From Treponema sp. (GTDB lineage: Bacteria; Spirochaetota; Spirochaetia; Treponematales; Breznakiellaceae): a stretch of 11,233 nucleotides of DNA. Below, piece by piece: positions 1 to 6,550 of this stretch. The stretch spans positions 1 to 11,233 of the forward strand of contig JAIRXN010000067.1 of the NCBI GenBank assembly GCA_031268245.1. Reading direction: 5' to 3'. The notes under the pieces were generated by a model. That model searched no databases. It was not told the origin of the DNA and saw only the letters and a program-made list of their open reading frames with translations. Every line of letters starts with the position of its first letter. Position 1 is the stretch's first letter. The position numbers and the translations under genes are program-made.

Positions 1-760
1 AGACCGCGCCGCCGGCGTATAATCCGATTCCAGCGAAAAGGGGGATGGAGAAATTGCTATCCAGTAAAGTATATTCATACTCATAGCCGTACTGCCCTTT
101 TTCAGAGGAATAACCCGCAATTCCCAAAATGAACGCGCCTACACCCAGACCTTCGAGTACAGCGGTAATAGCACCGCCGCGTGTATCTCTCTGTATAAAT
201 GAACCGGTGCCAAAGACCAAATTTAAGGCCCCCGCCCTGATCCTTTCATTTCGCGAAAAATCCACTACTCCACCGCCGGACATAAGGCTTTTTACCACCG
301 TATCATTTGCAATATTGAGGGTCTTGCTGTATTTTATAGCGGCGGTTTCAACCTCCAGCACCTGCCCTACAAAACGATAATTGCCGCCGACTATTCCCAG
401 CGAACCGTTGACGATAAACTGGGCGCCCAGCATACGTCCGATCTGCTGGGCCGATTGATTGCTTACTTCCCCGGAATCGTTAAAGTCGATTTCCTCCCGG
501 ATCAAATCCAGATCTCTGCGGCTTAATACCGTCAAGCGCCCGTCATTGACCAGTACCGTGTTTAACTCGTCAATAACATAGGCGGACATTGCCTCTGATG
601 AGGAACTAAAGTTCAGTACCGCAATCTTAGCACTCTCCTCAAACCTGTCGCTTATTTCTTCCCCGCAGGTTTTAATCGCTTCATCCAGGCTTACCGACTG
701 GGAAAAAGCGGCAAAAGCCGTCAAGCTCAGCAGAAAAAACATCCAAAATAACCGTTTCAT
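1..760 (-). CDS. Secreted CsgG/LpoB-like protein with a P13-like C-terminal part (3' end outside window)
   Basis: This gene starts at 760 (ATG) and reads leftward off the window edge, so 253 codons are visible and no stop is seen. GGAGG lies five bases before the ATG. The N-terminus (MKRLFWMFFLLSLTAFAAFS) is a signal peptide with no lipobox cysteine, so the protein is probably exported and not lipidated. Residues about 44-145 follow the CsgG/LpoB/curli-assembly fold pattern: KIAVLNFSS, then YVIDELNTVLV, LTVLSRRDLDLIREE, SGEVSNQSAQQIGRMLGAQ and FVGQVLEVETAAI. Proteins with this domain are periplasmic and are often annotated as penicillin-binding-protein activators. After about residue 170, NLVFGTGSFIQRDTRGG followed by hydrophobic glycine-rich segments resembles the spirochaete P13-type membrane family. 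The CsgG-like call is fairly firm. The P13-like part is from pattern memory only. The gene is divergent from the XRE regulator, which is a candidate controller. Confidence 0.8.
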   Translation of the reverse strand, partial: MKRLFWMFFLLSLTAFAAFSQSVSLDEAIKTCGEEISDRFEESAKIAVLNFSSSSEAMSAYVIDELNTVLVNDGRLTVLSRRDLDLIREEIDFNDSGEVSNQSAQQIGRMLGAQFIVNGSLGIVGGNYRFVGQVLEVETAAIKYSKTLNIANDTVVKSLMSGGGVVDFSRNERIRAGALNLVFGTGSFIQRDTRGGAITAVLEGLGVGAFILGIAGYSSEKGQYGYEYEYTLLDSNFSIPLFAGIGLYAGGAV

Positions 761-776
761 CCTGACCTCCACATAG

Positions 777-808
777 TTTTGTTATTGGCTTATAAGCCAA
801 TAACAAAA
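777..808. promoter_or_regulatory. Perfect 32-bp palindrome, candidate operator
   Basis: The left half is TTTTGTTATTGGCTTA and the right half is its exact reverse complement, with no mismatch and no spacer. It lies between the two divergent genes and covers the predicted transcription start of the leftward gene. A symmetric site in this place suits a dimeric repressor, and the neighbouring XRE protein is the obvious candidate. It could instead form a hairpin in the leader of the leftward mRNA. The right-hand part GCCAATAACA (796-805) recurs as GTCAATAGCA (832-841), 8 of 10 identical. Confidence 0.6.
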
Positions 809-809
809 T

Positions 810-836
810 ATTATATGTCTAAAAGCATAATGTCAA
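810..836 (-). promoter_or_regulatory. Putative sigma70-type promoter for the CsgG/LpoB-like gene
   Basis: On the minus strand there is an exact TTGACA (836 down to 831) and an exact TATAAT (815 down to 810), separated by 15 bases. That spacing is short; an overlapping TAATAT two bases further on gives 17. Transcription would start near 803, inside the 32-bp palindrome, leaving a leader of about 40 bases before the start codon at 760. Both hexamers are perfect matches, but the spacing lowers confidence. Confidence 0.5.
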
Positions 837-874
837 TAGCATATTTTGCTATTAAGCATATTTTGTAAAATATG
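835..874. promoter_or_regulatory. Two smaller dyads and an 11-bp direct repeat upstream of the XRE gene
   Basis: AATAGCA (835-841) and TGCTATT (847-853) form one dyad with a 5-base gap. CATATTTT (857-864) and AAAATATG (867-874) form a second with a 2-base gap, and its last bases are the ATG of the XRE gene. AGCATATTTTG occurs twice, at 838-848 and 855-865, a period of 17. A site overlapping the start codon suggests autoregulation. The region is AT-rich, which makes chance dyads more likely. Confidence 0.45.
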
Positions 875-1225
875 GGCTTTAAAGAGAATTTAAAGGCTGA
901 GTTGACGTATTCAGGGATGCTGGTCAAAGAGTTGGCCGAGCGGACGGGCCTCAAGAAGCATACCATTGACCAATACCTCAGCGTCCGGGGCAGGATGCCC
1001 GCCGCCGACGCTGCGGTAAAAATAGCCCGCGCCCTGGGCGTCTCGGTAGAGTATCTGGTAACGGGCGGCGAAACAGGAAACACAAATCAACTGTACGGCT
1101 TTTCCCCGGAGGTACGCCTTATGGCCCGGATTGCCGAGCAACTGAAGCCCGATTACCGAAGAATCGCACTGTCCCTGGTAAAGGCATTAAAGGAACATAA
1201 GGCGGCCGCCGCACAGCCGGAGTAA
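872..1225 (+). CDS. XRE/Cro-type helix-turn-helix transcriptional regulator
   Basis: A 117-residue protein with one HTH_3-type DNA-binding domain at about residues 5-64. Helices fit VKELAERTGL (18-27) and the recognition helix KKHTIDQYLS (28-37), followed by the usual ARALGVSVEYLVTG ending. Residues 80-110 are predicted helical and may mediate dimerisation. It should be a cytoplasmic repressor or activator. The start at 872 is chosen because the first domain helix (FKENLKAELTYSG) begins at residue 3, so a later start would cut the domain. No Shine-Dalgarno sequence precedes this ATG. The bases there instead belong to a dyad that runs into the start codon, so translation may be leaderless or weak. 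It is divergent from the CsgG/LpoB-like gene across a dyad-rich region, the usual arrangement for a local regulator. The target is inferred. Confidence 0.88.
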   Translation: MGFKENLKAELTYSGMLVKELAERTGLKKHTIDQYLSVRGRMPAADAAVKIARALGVSVEYLVTGGETGNTNQLYGFSPEVRLMARIAEQLKPDYRRIALSLVKALKEHKAAAAQPE

Positions 1226-1280
1226 GAGTTTACCGGAAGGGAGCGCAGTGTTCCCGAAGGGAATGGAGCGAAACGGAAGC

Positions 1281-1401
1281 CTGGCGGAACTGCTGCTCCA
1301 AAGCCCTTGGCTACATCAACGAACGGCAGTTTTTTCGCATGTTCAAAAAGATAACCGGTAAAACACCGGGACAGTTTCGCAGAGAAAAAATCCCCGGAAA
1401 G
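1281..1401 (+). pseudogene. Remnant of an AraC/XylS-family regulator (C-terminal DNA-binding part)
   Basis: From about 1300, one frame reads KALGYINERQFFRMFKKITG followed by KTPGQFRRE. This is a clear second helix-turn-helix of an AraC-type regulator (consensus roughly lGY.d..yF.r.FKk.tG.tP..yR). Just upstream, in a different frame from 1281, LAELLLQS matches the A..LLL.s segment that normally precedes it. The linker carrying the expected 's.I.eIA' part, roughly eight residues, is missing where the two frames meet near 1300. This is what a small deletion with frameshift would leave. No first HTH, effector domain or start is visible upstream. The open frame continues to 1521 but beyond about 1401 it has no family likeness and runs antisense into the next gene. 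The remnant is convincing; its exact limits are approximate. Confidence 0.72.
1344..1369 (-). terminator. Possible weak terminator of the minus-strand operon
   Basis: Read on the minus strand, CCGGT (1369-1365), a five-base loop and ACCGG (1359-1355) are followed by TTATCTTTTT. The stem is only five pairs, it lies about 100 bases past the last stop codon, and it falls inside the AraC remnant, so it may be chance. Confidence 0.25.
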
Positions 1402-1462
1402 AAAATGAAGAATTTCCCCCTGAAGTCAGGCCCCGGAGGGTTTAGGGCAACAATGATTAACT

Positions 1463-1852
1463 TTACACGGAAGCACCGCGGTTTTTCAGATTTTGCTCCC
1501 GTTTTTCGATCTCTTTTTTGACACGATCAATTTCTACAAGGATAGGATTCAAGTCCGGGGAATCCATGCTGAGGCTTCTTTCCTCCCGCTCTGAAAAGGC
1601 GGCATAGATTTCGGCGCCCAGCCTGCCGAGAAGTTTTTGGGCTTGCCCTTCAAGCTGTTTTATTTCCAGCATCAGGACGCCGCGTTCACCCAGATCCTGG
1701 GCTTTTTCCCCGGCCTTTGTAAGAAAATCTTTTGAAGCCTGGTAGCTCTTCTCGCTCCATTCCTGTGCCTTTTCTCCCGCCTTGGCTGCAAATTCTTTGG
1801 AAACAGTGGTTCCCTGATCAAAGAATTCCTTCATTCGTTCACTAAATTTCAT
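1463..1852 (-). CDS. Small coiled-coil protein with a 22-residue repeat, function unknown
   Basis: A 129-residue charged, largely helical protein without signal peptide, membrane segment or cysteine, so probably cytoplasmic. Residues 18-32 (SKEFAAKAGEKAQEW) and 40-54 (SKDFLTKAGEKAQDL) are two copies of one motif, 22 residues apart. This suggests an 11-residue amphipathic helical periodicity like that of LEA- or apolipoprotein-type helices. A second helical stretch at about 58-90 and a third at 105-125 (VEIDRVKKEIEKREQNLKNR) look like coiled coils. A purine-rich GGAGAGGAG ribosome-binding site precedes the ATG. It is the last gene of the operon, 30 bases after the phosphatase stop, so it is probably co-transcribed with it. 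It could be a scaffold or partner of that protein, but this is inference from position. I do not recognise a named family. Confidence 0.8.
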   Translation of the reverse strand: MKFSERMKEFFDQGTTVSKEFAAKAGEKAQEWSEKSYQASKDFLTKAGEKAQDLGERGVLMLEIKQLEGQAQKLLGRLGAEIYAAFSEREERSLSMDSPDLNPILVEIDRVKKEIEKREQNLKNRGASV

Positions 1853-1882
1853 ATTTGTCTCCTCTCCGCCGCCGTACTATTT

Positions 1883-4800
1883 TTATTTTCGCTTAATTCC
1901 CAGAATAGTCAAATCGTCATACTGGTCATCCTCGGCAACTCCGGTATAGTACAGATAGTTTTCTCCGCCGGGATAATCTCTGGTATAGGAACAATAGTTC
2001 CGGTACTGAAGGAAGTGTTTTTTGAGGTATTCGTCTACCTTTTTGTCTACCAGAACCCGGGAATTGTCATCAAAATTGGGTGATTTATAGCAACGGAACA
2101 TCTTTTCCACCGAAACCATACCCATAATAACCTCTTCCACCTTTCCTTCGCAGTCCGAAAAGTCGAATTTGAGATCGTGGTCATCACCTTCAGGGTTATG
2201 CCACTTGTGAAGTGTATAGGTTCCTTTATTCATCACCGCATTGATGATCTCCTGAACCCGGTCGGGTCCCATTTCCTCATCCCCCTGGCCTACCACATGG
2301 TTCTCGTGCGGGGTGTCATTGGGAGCGTCTCCCTGGGTACAGATTATTTCCTTAAAGTTACTATCCCGGAATTTGCGCTTGGCCTCTTCGATACCGTCGG
2401 TAAAGAGCAGAAGTATGTCTCCGCGATCCAGTGTCAGTGTCTGGACAGTATAACCGCCCTTGGATTCAACAAGGAAGTTAGGGAGTACCCCGGTGGCGGG
2501 AGTCTCCGGCAGGGTAACGGTTTTTATACGGCCTTCGGATGCATCAAACATGTGGACAATGTTATCGCCCGCATTGCAAAAACGGACAAGGCCGGTCTGG
2601 GAATCGAAGAGGCAGAGGGTAAAGGCGGCAAAACGGCCTTTGAAGGCCAGTGTCTCGATGAAGTCATTTATCTGGTACACCACTTCTTCAATATGCATAC
2701 CTTTGGCGGTGGGCTTCCACTGCTTGAAGTAGCCGAGAAACATGGTTGCCACCTGGATCATTATCAGGGCGGCCGGAATTCCTTTACCGGCCACGTCACA
2801 CTTGATAACGGCATAGTAGCGTCCGTCCAGATCCTGATAATCAAAGTAATCCCCGGAAACGCCCTTTGCTCCTTCGTAATACCCGAAGAATTGTACATTC
2901 TTTGCGTCCTTGAAGCCGCTGGTAAGCTTGTTCCCGTCCCTGTCCTGTTCCAGGGGAATGAACTTCTTCTGGATTTCCTTGCCGATGGAAAGATCGCTGG
3001 CCGCCATGGCCGCCTTTACAAGGCCGTGGGTCATGTCGTTGATGGTGTTCCCCAAAACGGCGATTTCATCACGGGAACGGATATGGATATCTACACCGGC
3101 AAGCTGGGCCTTGTCTTCCGTATCCCGGATCCGTTCTACGTGGCTCACGAGGCGGGAAATAGGTCTGATGATGAGGCTGGAAAGTACCAGGGCGCCGATG
3201 GCGCCGATGGCAATGGCTGCCAGGGCGACGATGAGGATCACCCGCAGGAGACCCTGCTGGCCTTCTGAAATTGAGTCGATGATTGAACTGATATCGACTT
3301 CCAGACGCACAAGTCCCCGGAAATAGTAATCTTCCGCACCCTGACGGTACATGATCGGCTTAAAGAAGATGAAACGCCGGTTGCCGTCGGCAGGCAGGGA
3401 TCCGGTGGAGAATTCAGGCTCGGAACCGATGGTCCGGCCGATTTCCGTGAGGGCTTCATTCAATCTGGTTTCCAGAGAACGGGTGGTTACCTGAATATCA
3501 TTGAGACGCCGGAGGCTTTCCTCATCGGTTCTGAGAGCAAGTGATATGCCTTCCTGGTTGAGGGCGGCAATGTTAGCGGTAAGATCCCCTACACGGATCT
3601 GGGCTTCCCGGTTAAGCTCTGCGGCTATGCCCTGGAGTCTGCCGGAAAGACTGTCTTCAAGCCTGGAAACGCCTGCCTGGAATTCGGCGGTACCGATCTT
3701 TGCCTCAATGTTATCGTCATTGGTTGCCCATACCTGATCGTCAAATATGCTTGTTCCGGGACTGTATCCCGTGATGGTTACATAGTCAGCCTCGGGGATG
3801 GCGGCGCTCTGGGCGGGAAGGAAGCCCAATTCCAACACGTTTCCTGAGGGGAGATAGGCCCTGGCGCTCGAGGCGAGACCTTCCAGAAGTACGGCAGACC
3901 TGTCCCAGAGTCCCTGGAGCAGGGTTTCCTGCTGGGTTCGGGTCATCTGCAGATAGAGAGGAGCGGAGACCATGATTACAACGAGGAGTACCAGGACGAT
4001 GGTAAAGGAGGCCATTTTGAGTCTTAGGCCGACACCCCGGCGTTTGATGCGTGTAACCCGTTTTTTCTTTTCCGAAGGCATAAAATCTCCTGTTAAGAGA
4101 GCCATGGCTTCCACCTGTATTACGGCAGTTTCGGCGATTACGCTGCCGATACCCCGAATGGAAACCACAAGTCCGAGAAGGCAGAAGGCAGTTATAATAA
4201 CAACTATCAAGAGGCTTGAATCAAGCGTAAAGCGGCCGGCATCCCGCGCGATCCAGGAAGGCTGCCAGAGCCGGGAATAATCCCCGAATTTAACCGTTCC
4301 GGTTTCATCCACCGCAATCAGGGGAGCAGTAACATAGCGCCCCCGTGCGGGATGATCCATTCCCAGCATGTAAAGGCCCTTTTCCAGATCTTCCACCCGG
4401 AGTCCGGAAATTTCCCGGTCTGAATTGATCCGGTAATCTCTGCGGTTAAGATAGAATTCCCTGTCATAGGGAGGCATACCGTCCCTATCCAGGAAGATAC
4501 GGTATACATACCCGTCGCGGGAGAAGCCCCGGCCCAGTATTCTCACGTATACTATACCCTGTTCATCCTGGTCTGAATCTATATAGGTGACGTAGGTATA
4601 GGGAATATACTTGTTTGTCCTGAAAAAGATAGTGGAAGCGGGCCCTATGTTACCTACTTCGTCAATGGCGGAAACAGTAAAACGCCAGATTCCGTCATCC
4701 TGGTTTAGAAAAGAGGCGCCGGTTTCGACTCCCAGAATCCGGGCGGGAAGATTTACCGGCTCATCATAGTCTGAATAGGCTTCTTCAAATTCCTCAGGGC

Positions 4801-6550
4801 TCCGGCCGGCAGAGAGTTCCGGAGAGCCTACATACTCAAGATTCCAGGTATAGCCTGTCACATCCGAAGCCGGAGGCGGATTCCAGTTCATGCTGAAGGT
4901 ATTGGAGAGAAGGTAACCATCTTCATCTATTTCGGGCGGAACTATTGCGGCGGCGGGAGGAGGCGTGGTGTCTCTTATATACTCCATCCTGGCCGGCCGC
5001 GACCAGTTTCCTGCAAAATCCTGGGCAATTACAGAAAAGTACCATACGCCATCTTCCAGGGCGGTAAGATTCATTACCGTACTGGAATCATTCGCCGAAT
5101 TGTAAACCTGTATCCGTTTTGGAGGCTCTTCATGTTCATCCTTTGTCCAAATCCAGGAGAAACCTATAATGCCTGAAGGATCCGGGGGAGTATTCCAGGA
5201 AACCTGCACACGGTCTCCCCGGCTTCTCCGGGAAGGGACAAAATTCAGGACGGAAAGACGAGGCGCGGCAACCGAATGATCGGGTTCGATGGAATAGATG
5301 CGTCCCTGTCCCTGGGATACTACCTGCCAAAAGATGAAGATACCGTCTATATCCACAATGGGCCGGGCAAAGGAGGAATCTCCTGAAGAACCGGAAATGT
5401 CATAGTTCTGCCAGTCAAAAGCGGAACGCTGGGCAAGGAAGATCCGGTTGCCTCCGCGGCGGTTATCGAACCAGAATACCGTGGGTTCCCCCTGGTACAC
5501 GATCGCCATGGGGTTATTGCAGTAGGCCTCATTGCCGTTGATCCGTTCCGGTCTGCCCTGTATGTAACCGCCGTCTCCGATGGAAGCCCCGTAGATTTGG
5601 GGAGAGCCGATGCCGAAACGCCGTTCCCAGACCAGAAAAAGCCTTTCCCCGGTATTGATAAGGTAGGGACGCTGGTTATCAAAACTGCCCGCCTCGGCGG
5701 AAGTATTCATAACCGGGTCGCGGAAATCGGTAAAAAGCCGGGCGGCGGACCATGTTTCCCCGCCATCGACAGAGGTTTTCATGAAAAGCTGAAAGGCGGG
5801 GATCGTGGAAGCGCCGCCTACAAAAGACTGAAAAATCACATAATCCATGTTTCCCAGCGCCGCATAGGTTGGAAGAAAGTTGAGGTTTAGACTGGTATCC
5901 GTGACAAAAAGCTCAAAGGGCGTCCAGTTGATACCGTCCTGCGAACGGGCAAAATATATCGACAGTGATTGTTCAAAACCCCGTGTAATGAAAAGGTAGT
6001 AGCCGCCCTGGGGCCTGGCATAGATACGGGGCGCTATGGAACTTTCCGAACCGGAACCGATCCGGTAAGAACTGAAGCTTTCTCCCATATCATCGGAGAT
6101 GAGGATCTCCGTGTCCGTGGTAGAGGCTGCCGCGGCAATAAAGATACGGCTATCGCTATCCATGACCGCGCTGAGAATGGCAGGCTGGGTGCCCGAATAG
6201 GTGTAGGGGCCCCCGATCCGGCGGCGGAGTTCCCATTCTTCGCCGGGTTTTTTGAGGGCGATTGATACCCAGATGCGGCCTTCCGCTCCTTCCTGGGCGG
6301 GAGCTTCCGCTTCCTGCCAGGCCGCCAGGGAGAGATCCTCCGAGTATGCGGATACGGGAAAACTGCCCGGCGACTGGGAGAAAAGTTTCGGAGTCTCCCA
6401 GTAAAAATCGGAAAGGGAATACACAAAGCCGCCTGAGAGAAAAAGCAGGAACATCAGAAAACTTCGTTTTCTGTCCAGTTTTCTGTACAATTGATGAATT
6501 TTTGAGCTTAACAGGACTGAAAGACGCCGCAGTGTTCGGGAATATGTCAT
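1883..6550 (-). CDS. Membrane-anchored sensor phosphatase: propeller/Fn3-like ectodomain, second sensor, HAMP, SpoIIE-type PP2C
   Basis: A 1555-residue protein. Residues 31-46 are a signal anchor after a basic cytoplasmic N-terminus. Residues 50-430 carry Asp-box-like motifs (ISDDMGESF 151-159, SQDGINW 203-209, SVDGGETW 260-267), typical of sialidase/BNR beta-propellers. Residues 430-645 look like two Fn3/Ig-like modules (DGVWYFSVIAQDFAGNWS; DGIWRFTVSAIDEVGNIG). Further membrane segments lie at about 779-798, 849-867 and 1103-1126. Basic KKKRVTRIKRR (828-838) fits a cytoplasmic loop, so 868-1100 is a second extracytoplasmic sensor, with a helical part at 960-1040. A HAMP domain spans 1127-1180 (RPISRLVSHV, DEIAVLGNTINDM). 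The phosphatase covers 1215-1555, with metal-ligand motifs GDYFD (D1234), CDVAGKG (D1252), FTDG (D1385) and DDLT (D1545/D1546). All key acidic residues are present, so it should be active. The family usually dephosphorylates anti-sigma-factor antagonists. About 150 residues separate FTDG from DDLT, longer than usual. The start overlaps the upstream stop (ATGA), with GGAGG 14 bases before it. Confidence 0.88.
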   Translation of the reverse strand: MTYSRTLRRLSVLLSSKIHQLYRKLDRKRSFLMFLLFLSGGFVYSLSDFYWETPKLFSQSPGSFPVSAYSEDLSLAAWQEAEAPAQEGAEGRIWVSIALKKPGEEWELRRRIGGPYTYSGTQPAILSAVMDSDSRIFIAAAASTTDTEILISDDMGESFSSYRIGSGSESSIAPRIYARPQGGYYLFITRGFEQSLSIYFARSQDGINWTPFELFVTDTSLNLNFLPTYAALGNMDYVIFQSFVGGASTIPAFQLFMKTSVDGGETWSAARLFTDFRDPVMNTSAEAGSFDNQRPYLINTGERLFLVWERRFGIGSPQIYGASIGDGGYIQGRPERINGNEAYCNNPMAIVYQGEPTVFWFDNRRGGNRIFLAQRSAFDWQNYDISGSSGDSSFARPIVDIDGIFIFWQVVSQGQGRIYSIEPDHSVAAPRLSVLNFVPSRRSRGDRVQVSWNTPPDPSGIIGFSWIWTKDEHEEPPKRIQVYNSANDSSTVMNLTALEDGVWYFSVIAQDFAGNWSRPARMEYIRDTTPPPAAAIVPPEIDEDGYLLSNTFSMNWNPPPASDVTGYTWNLEYVGSPELSAGRSPEEFEEAYSDYDEPVNLPARILGVETGASFLNQDDGIWRFTVSAIDEVGNIGPASTIFFRTNKYIPYTYVTYIDSDQDEQGIVYVRILGRGFSRDGYVYRIFLDRDGMPPYDREFYLNRRDYRINSDREISGLRVEDLEKGLYMLGMDHPARGRYVTAPLIAVDETGTVKFGDYSRLWQPSWIARDAGRFTLDSSLLIVVIITAFCLLGLVVSIRGIGSVIAETAVIQVEAMALLTGDFMPSEKKKRVTRIKRRGVGLRLKMASFTIVLVLLVVIMVSAPLYLQMTRTQQETLLQGLWDRSAVLLEGLASSARAYLPSGNVLELGFLPAQSAAIPEADYVTITGYSPGTSIFDDQVWATNDDNIEAKIGTAEFQAGVSRLEDSLSGRLQGIAAELNREAQIRVGDLTANIAALNQEGISLALRTDEESLRRLNDIQVTTRSLETRLNEALTEIGRTIGSEPEFSTGSLPADGNRRFIFFKPIMYRQGAEDYYFRGLVRLEVDISSIIDSISEGQQGLLRVILIVALAAIAIGAIGALVLSSLIIRPISRLVSHVERIRDTEDKAQLAGVDIHIRSRDEIAVLGNTINDMTHGLVKAAMAASDLSIGKEIQKKFIPLEQDRDGNKLTSGFKDAKNVQFFGYYEGAKGVSGDYFDYQDLDGRYYAVIKCDVAGKGIPAALIMIQVATMFLGYFKQWKPTAKGMHIEEVVYQINDFIETLAFKGRFAAFTLCLFDSQTGLVRFCNAGDNIVHMFDASEGRIKTVTLPETPATGVLPNFLVESKGGYTVQTLTLDRGDILLLFTDGIEEAKRKFRDSNFKEIICTQGDAPNDTPHENHVVGQGDEEMGPDRVQEIINAVMNKGTYTLHKWHNPEGDDHDLKFDFSDCEGKVEEVIMGMVSVEKMFRCYKSPNFDDNSRVLVDKKVDEYLKKHFLQYRNYCSYTRDYPGGENYLYYTGVAEDDQYDDLTILGIKRK

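Larger units (their letters stand above)
1226..1462. other. Intergenic stretch between convergent genes
   Basis: No intact gene is seen here. Apart from the AraC remnant, it begins with a short purine-rich stretch containing the small hairpin TTCCC-GAA-GGGAA (1251-1263). It also holds weak dyads such as CCTGA-AG-TCAGG near 1420-1432. Nothing here is a strong terminator for the XRE gene. Confidence 0.5.

Noticed and set aside
811..1083. A minus-strand open frame opposite the XRE gene
   Set aside because: The plus-strand XRE domain is complete and convincing. The minus frame has no recognisable content and crosses the dyad-rich promoter region.
1226..1280. Purine-rich stretch with a TTCCC-GAA-GGGAA hairpin as a terminator for the XRE gene
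   Set aside because: The stem has only five pairs and no T-run follows.
1339..1521. A 60-codon open frame taken as a complete gene
   Set aside because: Its start falls in the middle of the AraC-type HTH and its last third is antisense to the coiled-coil gene, so it is part of a decayed gene.
2177..3268. A 363-codon open frame on the plus strand
   Set aside because: It lies wholly antisense to the phosphatase domain, whose catalytic motifs are intact. Its translation shows no domain, and such mirror frames arise from codon bias in GC-rich third positions.
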